Notes under the pieces: generated by a model
Databases searched by the model: none
The model's input: only the letters and a program-made list of their open reading frames with translations
What the model was told of the DNA's origin: nothing
Position numbers and translations under genes: made by a program
Source: Terriglobia bacterium
GTDB lineage: Bacteria > Acidobacteriota > Terriglobia > Bryobacterales > UBA6623
Direction of reading: 5' to 3'
DNA: 64,000 nt
NCBI GenBank assembly: GCA_009841225.1
Contig: VXMF01000056.1
Span: 51,125-115,124, forward strand
Part shown: positions 55,069 through 63,907 of the stretch, in pieces
How positions within the stretch are numbered: the stretch's first letter is position 1
How the letters are laid out: each line of letters starts with the position of its first letter

Positions 55069-57159
55069 ATGGGCAGAGCCGAATCTCGGGGGACGCCGCA
55101 CCCTCTCGGAGCGAGCCTGTTCCCCGATGGCGCGAATTTCGCGCTGTTTTCTGAACACGCTGAAGCGGTCGAGCTGTGCCTCTTCGATTCGCCCCGCGAG
55201 CGGCGCCCGACCGAGGTGCTGTCGCTGGCGTCGCGTACGGGCCGGGTCTTCCACGCGCGTTTCGGCGGGATCAGGACGGGCCAGATCTACGGCTATCGCG
55301 TGCGCGGACCGTGGGACCCCGACGCCGGCCACCGATTCGATCCGTGCAAGGTCGTGTTGGATCCGTATGCCCGCGCAATCGCACGCCCTCCGAAGTGGGG
55401 GCCGGAGGTCTATTCCTACAGGTCCGACACCTATCCCAATCCAGCTGCGCTGGATCAAGCCGGGAGCTACCTCCACAGTGGCGATTGCTCCCCACTGGGC
55501 ATCGTGGTCGACACGGCCCCTCCATTCAGCGCGGCGAGCCGCCCTGGCACGAGCTGGCGTGACACGCTGATTTACGAGTTGCACGTCCGAGGGTTTACGA
55601 GACTCCACCCGGAAGTGGATCCGGGCTTGCGAGGCACCTATGCAGGCTTGGCATCCGAGCCCGTCTTGGAACACCTGCGCAGCCTGGGCGTTTCAGCCGT
55701 CGAACTGCTGCCCGTGCAGCACTTTGTCGATGACCACCGACTGACCAAGCTCGGGCTGTCCAACTACTGGGGCTACCAGCCGCTGGGCTACTTCGCACCC
55801 GAACCGCGCTACGCCGCGGCCACCGGCGCGGCGGTCGCGCAGGAATTCCGCGACATGGTGGTGCGCTTCCATCAAGCGGGCATCGAGGTCATCCTCGACG
55901 TGGTCTACAACCACACGGCGGAGCAAGGCCACGATGGCCCCACACTGTCGTTTCGCGGCATCGACAACGCCAGCTACTACCGCTTGGAGCCCGGCGACAG
56001 GCGCCGCTACGTGGACTACACCGGCTGCGGCAACACACTCAACGCCCAGCATCCGGCCGTCGTGCGCCTCGTCATGGACAGCCTGCGGTACTGGGTCGAA
56101 GCAATGGGCGTGGACGGTTTTCGGTTCGACCTTGCCACCGTCATCGGGCGTACCGAGCGCGGCTTTGACCGCCGGGCGCCCCTTCTCGCCGCGATCAGCC
56201 AAGATCCGATCCTCCGCTCTGTCAAACTCATCGCCGAGCCGTGGGATGTCAACTCCCACGACAGCATGCAACTCGGCAACTACCCCTTCGATTGGGCAGA
56301 GTGGAACCTGCGCTTCCGCGACGAGACGCGGTGTTTCTGGCGCGGTGATGCCCACATGGCGCCGCGGTTGGCCTCCCGCCTCGCCGGCAGCAGCGATGTC
56401 TTCGGGCTCCGTCGACGTTCGCCCCAGGCCAGCGTCAATTTCGTAGCGTCCCACGATGGCTTCACGTTGGCCGACCTCGTCACCTACACGCGCAAGCGTA
56501 ACTCCGCCAACGGGGAGGGCAACCGTGACGGCGAGTCGAACAGCCACAGTTGGAACTGCGGCGCAGAGGGCCCGACGCAAGACGGGCAAGTACTGGCCGT
56601 GCGTGAGCGGCAGCAGCGCAATCTGCTCGCAACCCTGCTGCTGTCGCAGGGTGTGCCGATGCTCGCGGCCGGCGACGAGTTCGGACGCACGCAGCGGGGA
56701 AACAACAACGCCTACTGCCAGGACAATCAGATCAGCTGGGTCGACTGGGCCCAGGCGGAAGGCAGTACGCTCCTGGAATTCGCGCGGCGTTTGGTCCAGA
56801 TCCGTCGCAACGAACCAGCCCTGCGGCGTGAGCGCTTCTTCGAAGGGCGCATGGATCCTGAAACCGGGCTCAAGGATGTCACCTGGCTTCATCCGAGCGG
56901 TGAAGAGATCGCTGCCGGGGACTGGAGCCGCGACAGCCTGCAGTGCTTCGGCGCACTCGTTGCCGCCGCTGGCGGCGCTGCGTTGCTGCTGCTGTTCAAC
57001 GGATCGGAGCACCGGTGCGTATTCCGCCTGCCGGAGATGGCCGGCTGGAAGGTCGAGCTCGATACGGCGCAGGACAGCTGTGCACCAACCGACTTGGACG
57101 GCCGCGAATACCAATTGACCGATCGCAGCTTCGCGCTGCTGAGGGCGGAAGGTGGTTGA
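55069..57159 (+). CDS. glgX: Glycogen debranching enzyme (isoamylase-type GH13)
   Basis: The start is set at ATG 55069 (MGRAESRGTPHPLGASLFPDG), where homology begins; ATG 55030 is possible and the track start at 54796 is not. The product has 696 residues. An N-terminal CBM48 (ANFALFSEHAEAVELCLFD) is followed by the GH13 barrel: DVVYNHTAEQG, GFRFDLATVIGRT (Asp354 nucleophile), LIAEPWDV (Glu390 acid/base), ASHDGFTLADLV (Asp463). It removes alpha-1,6 branches left by phosphorylase. It overlaps malQ by 8 bp, heading the glgX-malQ-glgB operon. Confidence 0.92.
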   Translation: MGRAESRGTPHPLGASLFPDGANFALFSEHAEAVELCLFDSPRERRPTEVLSLASRTGRVFHARFGGIRTGQIYGYRVRGPWDPDAGHRFDPCKVVLDPYARAIARPPKWGPEVYSYRSDTYPNPAALDQAGSYLHSGDCSPLGIVVDTAPPFSAASRPGTSWRDTLIYELHVRGFTRLHPEVDPGLRGTYAGLASEPVLEHLRSLGVSAVELLPVQHFVDDHRLTKLGLSNYWGYQPLGYFAPEPRYAAATGAAVAQEFRDMVVRFHQAGIEVILDVVYNHTAEQGHDGPTLSFRGIDNASYYRLEPGDRRRYVDYTGCGNTLNAQHPAVVRLVMDSLRYWVEAMGVDGFRFDLATVIGRTERGFDRRAPLLAAISQDPILRSVKLIAEPWDVNSHDSMQLGNYPFDWAEWNLRFRDETRCFWRGDAHMAPRLASRLAGSSDVFGLRRRSPQASVNFVASHDGFTLADLVTYTRKRNSANGEGNRDGESNSHSWNCGAEGPTQDGQVLAVRERQQRNLLATLLLSQGVPMLAAGDEFGRTQRGNNNAYCQDNQISWVDWAQAEGSTLLEFARRLVQIRRNEPALRRERFFEGRMDPETGLKDVTWLHPSGEEIAAGDWSRDSLQCFGALVAAAGGAALLLLFNGSEHRCVFRLPEMAGWKVELDTAQDSCAPTDLDGREYQLTDRSFALLRAEGG

Positions 57160-59200
57160 TCCCTCGCTCCAGAGACTGGCGCGCCTCTACGGTGTCCAAG
57201 CTGGCCATCGGGACGGATTTCGCCAGGACCGATACCCCGAGCAGGAGGCGCTCCTTGCCGTGCTGCGGCATCTCGGGGCCGACGTTGTCAAGTCCGACGA
57301 CGTGCCGCGCGAGATCCGGCGCGCGGAGATCGAGCGCTGGGAGCGCATCAGCGATCCGGTAAGCGTTTCGTGGGTGGGGCAGGGGAGCCTTCCCGAGCCC
57401 GACCGCGTGTCTATCCGGCTCCGCTTGCCGATCTCTTTGGAGGCCGAGCGGCTTGATCTCTCGATCGAGAACGAATCCGGTACCCAACGCCACGTGTCGG
57501 CGGAACTGCGACGCCTGACCTGTAGGCGAAAGGCAACTGTCCATGGCCGCTCCTACTCGGTAGCCGAACTGCCGATCGGCGGCTCGCCTTTGGCGGCCGG
57601 CTATTACCGGTATCGGGTCAGCGTGGCCGGGCGCGAGGCCGCTGGCCTGCTCGTCCGCGCGCCGCGATCTTGCTTCGGCCTGAAACGGGGCTGGGGAGCG
57701 TTCGCGCCTCTGTATGCGCTGCATTCGCGGAATTCCCCCAGCGTTGGCACATTCACGGACCTGTCCCGATTGACTGCATGGGTGGGGAGCATGGGAGGCG
57801 GCTTTGTCAGCACGCTGCCACTGCTCGCCTCGTTCCTGGACGAACCGTTCGAGCCGAGCCCGTACATGCCCGTCAGCCGTTGCTTCTGGAACGAACTCTT
57901 CGTGGATCTGCTGTCCGTGCCCGAGTGGTCGCCCGAGTTTGGAGGAGTCGGCGATGCGCCCACAGGTCGGCATATCGACTATCGGATCCTGATGCGCGGC
58001 AAGCGAGCGGCTCTAGAAAAGGCGCTGGCGAGATTGAACGGGCAGCGGCAGGAATCGTTCGCCCGATTCGTGGAACGGCGTGCGGAGTTGCGCGCCTACG
58101 CTGCCTTTCGAGCCGGACTCGAGCGCGGACTTTGCGAGCCGCCGGAGTTTACGCTGGGGGATCCGGACTGCGCCTATCATGCGTTTGCCCAGTGGATCAC
58201 TGAAGAGCAACTCAACGCGTTGGCCGAGCGGGCTGCGGCACACGGTCACCAGCTGTGCCTTGACCTGCCCTTGGGCGCGCATCCGCGCGGCTTTGACAGC
58301 CACCGGTACGCGGATATCTTCCCCCACGGCATCGCCGCAGGCGCTCCACCCGACCGCTTCTTCAGCAAGGGGCAGAACTGGGGCTTCGCACCGATCAATC
58401 CTCGCTTGGCGAGGGAGCAGGGGCACGCGTACTTCATCGCGTGCATCCGCCACCACATGAGGCTTGCGGGAGTGCTCCGAGTGGATCACTTGATGGGACT
58501 GCACCGCTTGTACTGGATTCCGGAAGGCTTCGACGGGGATCAAGGAGTCTATGTCCGGTATCCCGCCGAAGAGCTATACGCCATCCTGTGCCTGGAATCG
58601 CAGCGCTCCAGCACGGCCGTCGTGGGAGAGGACCTCGGCACTGTGCCGGGATACGTAAGGCAGCGCATGGCCGACCACGGCCTGAGGCGCATGTACGTTG
58701 CGCAGTTCGAATACCGCGGACACGGGGACCCGCCCTACGACGCCCCGGCACGCCAGAGCGTGGCCTCGGTGAATACTCACGACACAGCGATGTTCGCTTC
58801 GTTCTGGACGGGCCGCGACATAGACGACCAAGTCGCCCTAGGCCTGTTGGACGATGACCACGCCGACGACGCCCGCAGGCGGCGAACACGACTCCGGCAG
58901 GCCCTTCTCAGCCACTTGCGCAAGCTTCGCTTGATCCAAGGAAGGCAGCCGTCCGCCGATACCGTGTTGCGGGCTTGCCTGACCATGCTGGGCGCGTCCG
59001 AAGCAGAGTGTGTCATCGTGACGTTAGAGGACCTTTGGGGCGAGACCGATCCGCAGAACACGCCCGGGACGGATCAGGAGCGTCCCAACTGGACGCGCAG
59101 GGCGCGGCTCTCGCTTGAACAGATCCAAGCGGACCAGGGTGTGGTGTCCGCACTGACTAGCATCGCGCGGGCCCGGCGTTCTTCCGCTCAGCAGCACTAG
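57152..59200 (+). CDS. malQ: 4-alpha-glucanotransferase (amylomaltase)
   Basis: The 682-residue GH77 enzyme is of the long E. coli type. The catalytic triad lies in GVLRVDHLMGLHRLYWIPEG (Asp445 nucleophile), VGEDLGTVPGYVRQRM (Glu493) and SVNTHDTAMFASFW (Asp544). It disproportionates maltodextrins released by GlgX so that phosphorylase can use them. Start GTG 57152 lies inside the end of glgX. The stop at 59200 directly abuts glgB. All three genes are therefore likely to be translationally coupled. N-terminal beta-sandwich regions precede the barrel as in the family. Confidence 0.92.
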   Translation: MVDPSLQRLARLYGVQAGHRDGFRQDRYPEQEALLAVLRHLGADVVKSDDVPREIRRAEIERWERISDPVSVSWVGQGSLPEPDRVSIRLRLPISLEAERLDLSIENESGTQRHVSAELRRLTCRRKATVHGRSYSVAELPIGGSPLAAGYYRYRVSVAGREAAGLLVRAPRSCFGLKRGWGAFAPLYALHSRNSPSVGTFTDLSRLTAWVGSMGGGFVSTLPLLASFLDEPFEPSPYMPVSRCFWNELFVDLLSVPEWSPEFGGVGDAPTGRHIDYRILMRGKRAALEKALARLNGQRQESFARFVERRAELRAYAAFRAGLERGLCEPPEFTLGDPDCAYHAFAQWITEEQLNALAERAAAHGHQLCLDLPLGAHPRGFDSHRYADIFPHGIAAGAPPDRFFSKGQNWGFAPINPRLAREQGHAYFIACIRHHMRLAGVLRVDHLMGLHRLYWIPEGFDGDQGVYVRYPAEELYAILCLESQRSSTAVVGEDLGTVPGYVRQRMADHGLRRMYVAQFEYRGHGDPPYDAPARQSVASVNTHDTAMFASFWTGRDIDDQVALGLLDDDHADDARRRRTRLRQALLSHLRKLRLIQGRQPSADTVLRACLTMLGASEAECVIVTLEDLWGETDPQNTPGTDQERPNWTRRARLSLEQIQADQGVVSALTSIARARRSSAQQH

Positions 59201-59202
59201 TG

Positions 59203-61161
59203 ATGGACCCGATGGCGCAGCCGAAATTCCTCACCGAGTGGGACCTCGGCCTGCTCGCGGCCGGCACCCACTACCGCAGCTTCGAGAGTTTGGGAGCACA
59301 TCCCGCGTATACCGGCGAGTCTGCCGGAACACGTTTCGCAGTCTGGGCGCCTAACGCTGACGCCGTCTCCGTGATCGGCGATTTCAACGATTGGGACCGA
59401 AGCCGCCACCCTTTGGTCAACCGGGGCTCATCCGGCGTGTGGGAGGGATTCGTTCCGGGAGTCGGTGACGGGGCGCTCTATAAGTACAGCATCGTGTCGG
59501 AGCATCACGCTTATGAGGCTGAGAAGGCAGACCCTTATGCGTTCGCCTGCGAGGCGGCACCGCGCACTGCCTCCAAGATTTGCGACCTAGAAGCCTACGA
59601 ATGGGCGGATGCGAAGTGGATGGCCGAGCGGGCGGCGCGGAATCGGCACGACGCTCCGCTTGCCATCTATGAGGTACATCTGGGTTCGTGGATGCGCGTC
59701 CCTCACGAAGGAGACCGCTGGTTGACGTACGCCGAGTTGGCGACGAAGCTAGCTGACTATGTCGAGGAGATGGGCTTCACCCACGTGGAACTGCTGCCGG
59801 TGACGGAGCATCCTTTCGGTGGCTCTTGGGGTTATCAGACTACTGGCTATTTCGCCCCGACCAGTCGATTCGGAGATCCCCGCGCCTTCATGGCGCTAGT
59901 CGACACGCTGCACCAGCGCGGAATCGGAGTGGTCATTGACTGGGCTCCGGCTCACTTCCCTGACGACCCGCACGGCTTGGCACGCTTCGACGGGACCCAC
60001 TTGTACGAGCACATGGATCCTAGAATTGGTCGTCATCCGCACTGGGACACGTTGGTCTTCAACTACGGTCGAGCGGAAGTTGCGAACTTCTTGATCGCAA
60101 GCGCCATTTTCTGGTGCGAGAAGTATCACGTCGACGGCATTCGCGTGGACGCGGTCGCCTCGATGCTATACCGCGACTATGGCAGGCAGGACGGGGAATG
60201 GATACCGAACCACCGCGGCGGCAATGAGAACTTCGAGGCAATCCGCTTCCTGCAGACGTTCAACGAGCAGGTCTACGGACACTTTCCCGATGTCATGACG
60301 ATGGCCGAGGAATCGACGGCGTGGCCCCAAGTCACGCGTCCTACGTCGCATGGCGGCCTTGGATTCGGCTTCAAGTGGAACATGGGCTGGATGCACGACA
60401 CGCTCGCCTACATGAAGTTAGATCCCATCTATCGGAAGCACCATCACAATCGCCTTACCTTCAGCATGCTCTATGCGTTTCGCGAGAACTTCCTCCTCCC
60501 CTTCTCGCACGACGAGGTGGTGCACGGCAAGGCGGCACTGTTGGAGAAGATGCCCGGCGGGGAGGGGCAGAAGTTCGCCAATCTGAGGCTGCTGTATACG
60601 TACCTGTACACGCACCCGGGCAAGAAGCTGATGTTCATGGGTGGAGAGTTCGCGCAGCGGGCCGAGTGGAATCATGATCGGAGCCTGGACTGGCACCTGC
60701 TGGAGCACGGCTCGCACCGGGGCGTGCAGCGCCTCGTTGCCGACCTGAACCGGCTCTATCGGGAAAAGGCAGCCCTGCACCAGACCGATCTAGAGGATCG
60801 GGGTTTCTCGTGGGTGGACTGCCAGGACTGGGAGGCCAGCGTAGTCAGCTTTCTGAGACTCGGGGCGGTCGCTGCAGAATCGCTCTTGGTGGTCTGCAAC
60901 TTCACGCCGGTTGTGCGCGAGGGCTATCGCCTCGGCGTGCCACGACTTGGAGGGTGGAAGGAACTGCTAAACAGCGACTCGGAGCACTACGGCGGGTCCA
61001 ACATAGGCAATCAAGGACTAGTGGAAGGCGAGCAGGTGCCATTTCACGGCCACGTATACTCAGTTCGACTGACGCTGCCGCCTCTTGGCGCTGTCGTCTT
61101 CGAGTCAGCTGAAGACTTGCCGGAGGCCAAGGCCGACCAGCTTGACTCTCGAGCGAGATAG
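59203..61161 (+). CDS. glgB: 1,4-alpha-glucan branching enzyme
   Basis: The product has 652 residues from ATG 59203, two bases after the malQ stop. It lacks the extra N-terminal N1 domain of E. coli GlgB and begins directly with the CBM48 (GTRFAVWAPNADAVSVIGDFNDWD). The GH13 sites are HVDGIRVDAVASMLYRDY (Asp316), TMAEESTAWP (Glu369) and PFSHDEVVHGKAALLEKMPG (Asp437). It introduces alpha-1,6 branches into the chains made by GlgA. It is the last gene of its operon. glgC, which would supply ADP-glucose, is not in the window. Confidence 0.93.
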   Translation: MDPMAQPKFLTEWDLGLLAAGTHYRSFESLGAHPAYTGESAGTRFAVWAPNADAVSVIGDFNDWDRSRHPLVNRGSSGVWEGFVPGVGDGALYKYSIVSEHHAYEAEKADPYAFACEAAPRTASKICDLEAYEWADAKWMAERAARNRHDAPLAIYEVHLGSWMRVPHEGDRWLTYAELATKLADYVEEMGFTHVELLPVTEHPFGGSWGYQTTGYFAPTSRFGDPRAFMALVDTLHQRGIGVVIDWAPAHFPDDPHGLARFDGTHLYEHMDPRIGRHPHWDTLVFNYGRAEVANFLIASAIFWCEKYHVDGIRVDAVASMLYRDYGRQDGEWIPNHRGGNENFEAIRFLQTFNEQVYGHFPDVMTMAEESTAWPQVTRPTSHGGLGFGFKWNMGWMHDTLAYMKLDPIYRKHHHNRLTFSMLYAFRENFLLPFSHDEVVHGKAALLEKMPGGEGQKFANLRLLYTYLYTHPGKKLMFMGGEFAQRAEWNHDRSLDWHLLEHGSHRGVQRLVADLNRLYREKAALHQTDLEDRGFSWVDCQDWEASVVSFLRLGAVAAESLLVVCNFTPVVREGYRLGVPRLGGWKELLNSDSEHYGGSNIGNQGLVEGEQVPFHGHVYSVRLTLPPLGAVVFESAEDLPEAKADQLDSRAR

Positions 61162-61232
61162 AGCTGGATCGAGGGTCATTGCGTCCGGTTGCAAGTGCAC
61201 GTGGCGGATGGCCCCGCCTCGCTGAAGAAACT

Positions 61233-61247
61233 AGGTGAGACTCACCT
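61233..61247. promoter_or_regulatory. Palindromic operator upstream of relB-like gene
   Basis: AGGTGAG-A-CTCACCT is a perfect 15-bp palindrome just upstream of a -10-like TACAAT (61251-61256). It is about 50 bp before the antitoxin ATG, the usual place for autorepression by RelB/DinJ. Confidence 0.55.
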
Positions 61248-61299
61248 CCGTACAATCTGGTGGGATGCAACACAACGTCAGACAAGAAGGGACGTAGCA

Positions 61300-61563
61300 A
61301 TGGCTGCTAATCAACTAGTCCAAGCTCGAATCGACGGGGCCGTAAAGGAAGAAGCGGCAGCGGTGCTAGCCGCTATGGGCCTGACGGTGTCCGACGCGGT
61401 GCGATTGTTACTCACGAAAGTGGCACAAGAGAAGGCTCTTCCTTTCGCGTCACTGATTCCCAATGCTGTCACGATCAAGGCGATGAAGGAAGCCCGCAGG
61501 GGCAGCCTGAAGCGATTCGGCAGTGTGCAGGAGCTGCTCGACGATCTGGATGCGGGCGACTGA
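61300..61563 (+). CDS. relB: RelB/DinJ-family antitoxin
   Basis: The product has 87 residues from ATG 61300, preceded by GAAGGGA at good spacing; the ORF-track extension is not coding-like. The RHH domain is clear (LVQARIDGAVKEEAAAVLAAMGLTVSDAVRLLLTKVAQEKALPF), followed by an acidic toxin-binding tail ending ELLDDLDAGD. It overlaps the YafQ-like gene by 14 bp. Confidence 0.9.
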   Translation: MAANQLVQARIDGAVKEEAAAVLAAMGLTVSDAVRLLLTKVAQEKALPFASLIPNAVTIKAMKEARRGSLKRFGSVQELLDDLDAGD

Positions 61564-61783
61564 GCACGCCAAGCAGTTCAAACGCGATTACAAGCGCGAG
61601 TCTCGTGGGCGTCATCGAGCATATCTTGATGGCGACTTGTTACCAGTCGTTGATGCGCTTGCCCAAGATGCACCACTTGATTGCCTCGCGAGGCTTCTGT
61701 TCCTAGATCCGTGCGACAACTCTAGTTGGAAAGAAGCGGTTCGTTTGATTGGTCTGATAATCTGCATGGTTCAACTTGGTTGA
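61550..61783 (+). pseudogene. YafQ/RelE-like toxin with a degenerate C-terminus
   Basis: The first 45 residues (TEHAKQFKRDYKRESRGRHR...VVDALAQDAPL) are a good YafQ N-terminal half. After that the sequence should reach the conserved 'DHxLxGxWxGxRxCHixPDlxLIY' block, but it reads LARLLFLDPCDNSSWKEAVRLIGLIICMVQLG and stops. Catalytic histidines of the family are absent. The gene has probably frameshifted or diverged and is inactive. Its antitoxin is intact. Confidence 0.65.
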
Positions 61784-61798
61784 CTGGAGGTTGGACGG

Positions 61799-62344
61799 AT
61801 GGCCGAGCTCGTCTATGTCGATAACTCGAACCTCTTCATCGAGGGCAGACGCGTCAAGGCCGTGGACACAGGTGCGGCTAACAACATCTATGACGCGATG
61901 AACAACCGCATCCTCGACATGAGATACAAGATTGACTTTGGCAAGCTGCACAGCTTGCTTGCCGGCGACGACATGTCAGCAATTAAGCGCTGCATGCTGT
62001 TCGGAAGCCGCCCACCGCCCAACGACAGCCTTTGGGAGATCGCTACACGTGTTGGCTTTGAGGTCCGCGTAGTAGACCGCAATGCCCAAAACAGAGAGAA
62101 GAAGGTCGACACGGGAATAGTCACAGCGATGCTAGCTGATTCGTACGAAGTTGCCGAGACCGACAGCGACGTCATTACACTGGCCGCTGGCGATGCAGAC
62201 TATGTCCCCCCCGTAAAGGCGTTGGTCCAGCGTGGATTCACTGTGCATGTAGCCTTCTGGAATCACGCGGCTCGCGAGCTCAAGAATGCGGCATCACATT
62301 TCTTTGGTCTCGACCAGTACTTGAACCACCTGCAACTCCGATAG
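61799..62344 (+). CDS. NYN-domain (LabA/DUF88-like) putative ribonuclease
   Basis: The 181-residue product has the PIN-like NYN fold: VYVDNSNLFIEG near the N-terminus (first Asp), KKVDTGIVTAMLADSYEVAETDSDVITLAAGDADYVP (second and third Asp with the GD-x-D loop), and a C-terminal ASHFFGLDQ. Proteins of this type are predicted metal-dependent RNases; their targets are usually unknown. It begins 15 bp after the degenerate YafQ gene and may be co-transcribed with relB. All conserved acidic residues are present. Confidence 0.85.
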   Translation: MAELVYVDNSNLFIEGRRVKAVDTGAANNIYDAMNNRILDMRYKIDFGKLHSLLAGDDMSAIKRCMLFGSRPPPNDSLWEIATRVGFEVRVVDRNAQNREKKVDTGIVTAMLADSYEVAETDSDVITLAAGDADYVPPVKALVQRGFTVHVAFWNHAARELKNAASHFFGLDQYLNHLQLR

Positions 62345-62379
62345 CGGTGCGTCTGTTCGAAGCAACAAGTAGACCTTCG

Positions 62380-62740
62380 CAGCACGTTGCGGTCCGGCTC
62401 CGGCTGCGGGCGCCGTGGCCGGAGGAACTCGGCCCGTTGCGGCCGGGCGAACTGGTGGCCGACCAAGTGGCCGAGATCCACAGCCCGGGCACGCAAGCGG
62501 GAGGCGATCAATCGGCGGGTGAGCCGCGACCTGAGCTGTAAGGATGGCGCTGTGCACTCCTTGGTCGATGTCGGGGAGGACGGGATCCGCTGGTCGCGGC
62601 CAGCCGACCGGATCGAGGTGGAAGCGGAACTGGACGGGGTGTACATCATACGCACCACCCTGGAGGCCGAGCAACTGGGGGGACGAGGCGGTGGAGACCT
62701 ACTTCGCCTGCGCCAGTAAAGCTGGTCGACCCCGATAGTA
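62380..62740 (+). mobile_element. Remnant of an IS1634/IS4-type transposase
   Basis: GAVHSLVDVGEDGIRWSRPADRIEVEAELDGVYIIRTTLEAEQL is characteristic of the DDE insertion region of IS1634-like transposases. A frameshift in the G-tract near 62675 separates it from DEAVETYF. Neither the N- nor the C-terminal part is complete, so the copy is dead. Confidence 0.5.
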
Positions 62741-62757
62741 GAGCCGTAGAGCGCCGT

Positions 62758-63099
62758 TCACTCGGCTCCTATCCCCCGTCGAAGTTTCTCCGTGACCAGC
62801 CCGAGTTGACCCGCCGACACCCGACCTAGCTTCAAGGCGTCTGCCGCTTCGATTGTCGCTATCTTGGCACTACGGATGAGGGATGGGGAAGGCAGGCCCG
62901 CCATCTTCAGATTGCTGAGTGGCACATCGTCAGGCCAGCCCCTGTTCTCGGCGCTGGTAATCATGACGACCCACAACAGTCCGTGTAAGTCCTCGAGTCG
63001 AGCCGTTGACACGACCAATGCAGGTCGCCATTGGCGCGTCGCGCGGTCCGTGTACGGAAACGGTACCTTTATAACGTCACCACGCTCAAAGTTCTGCAT
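62758..63099 (-). CDS. mazF: MazF/PemK-type endoribonuclease toxin
   Basis: The product has 113 residues from ATG 63099. FERGDVIKVPFPYTDRATRQWRPALVVS is the SH3-like N-terminus of MazF, with the catalytic Arg in the RPALVVS strand. VVMITSA supplies the Ser/Thr strand, and IRSAKIATIEAADALKLGRVS the C-terminal part. It overlaps mazE by 14 bp and is intact. Confidence 0.9.
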   Translation of the reverse strand: MQNFERGDVIKVPFPYTDRATRQWRPALVVSTARLEDLHGLLWVVMITSAENRGWPDDVPLSNLKMAGLPSPSLIRSAKIATIEAADALKLGRVSAGQLGLVTEKLRRGIGAE

Positions 63100-63310
63100 A
63101 GGCTCTGGCGTCCGCTTCCGAGTGCCATTCCTCGAAGGAGCGGAACGGATCATCTGCCGTGGCGCCGGTCCGGGCCTTAGTGAGAATCACTTGGCCATCA
63201 ATGATTTCGTATAGCAGCTCGTCCCCAGGCTGCAACCCAAGTGCTGAGCGGATTGACTGCGGGATAGTAGTCTGAGCCTTGGAAGTTAGCTTGCTGATGA
63301 TCAAAACCAC
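63086..63310 (-). CDS. mazE: AbrB-type (MazE-like) antitoxin
   Basis: The 74-residue product has the AbrB swapped-hairpin motif SKLTSKAQTTIPQSIRSALGLQPGDELLYEIIDG at the N-terminus, then an acidic toxin-binding tail (DPFRSFEEWHSEADARAYAE). The start is GTG 63310. The promoter 30 bp upstream is strong. Confidence 0.9.
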   Translation of the reverse strand: MVLIISKLTSKAQTTIPQSIRSALGLQPGDELLYEIIDGQVILTKARTGATADDPFRSFEEWHSEADARAYAEL

Positions 63311-63337
63311 ACCTCTGTTTGATTGGGCATGCCTCCC

Positions 63338-63366
63338 ATTGTAAGGAATTTCCTTGCGCTTGTCAG
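63338..63366 (-). promoter_or_regulatory. Sigma70 promoter of mazEF
   Basis: On the minus strand CTGACA (63361-63366), 17-bp spacer, TACAAT (63338-63343). Transcription would begin at about 63331, leaving a leader of about 20 nt before GTG 63310. Confidence 0.6.
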
Positions 63367-63412
63367 CTCATATGACGAGGCTGTCAATGGGCATCGAACA
63401 TGGCCCACACGG

Positions 63413-63907
63413 CTAGTTCTCGGTCTTCGCCGTCTCCGAGAGGTTGCTGGCCGTGTTGCACGGCTCATCCTGTGCCTCAGCTCTCTTACTCGAGAGCTGT
63501 TTCAGGATCTCTTCAGGGCTAATGTCGCCCTTCATCTCTAGAACAAGGTCGGGATCAACCGGCTCGTCGAATCGTACGGCAGACACACTCTTCAGACCCA
63601 GCATCCACGCCTTCGCAACTCGATGCATGCCATCAAGAACTTCATTGTCAAAACTCAAAATGATCGGAAACGTCGGGTCGGAATCCCGAATTTGCTTGGC
63701 ATGCCTTGCTACTGAACGACATGTAGGCGTGTCAACTCCATAGCCATACCATGGCTCGTCGCTGTCGAATTCAGGCAGGTCATCAATCGATACTTCAACG
63801 ACCTCAAGTCCTCGGGATAGTCGCCATAGCCGCTCGACATCCCAAACGTGCAAGATCTCGCCTTCAACGACGCGACCGGCGATTCGCGAAGTTAGCTGCT
63901 CATTCAT
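63413..63907 (-). CDS. ParB-like N-terminal domain protein
   Basis: The product has 164 residues from ATG 63907 (MNEQLTSRIAGRVVEGEILHVWDVERLW); the ORF-track start adds 12. The segment FPIILSFDNEVLDGMHRVAKAWMLGLKSVSAVRFDEPVDP is the ParB/Srx-fold core (a 'DGxHRxxKAxxxG' loop), where relatives bind CTP or a cofactor. The function of these short stand-alone versions is not known. The acidic C-terminus is probably flexible. It is on the same strand as mazEF. Confidence 0.65.
   Translation of the reverse strand: MNEQLTSRIAGRVVEGEILHVWDVERLWRLSRGLEVVEVSIDDLPEFDSDEPWYGYGVDTPTCRSVARHAKQIRDSDPTFPIILSFDNEVLDGMHRVAKAWMLGLKSVSAVRFDEPVDPDLVLEMKGDISPEEILKQLSSKRAEAQDEPCNTASNLSETAKTEN

Noticed and set aside
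55693-57114. 473-codon minus-strand ORF opposite glgX
   Set aside because: It is an antisense shadow. glgX has all its catalytic motifs.
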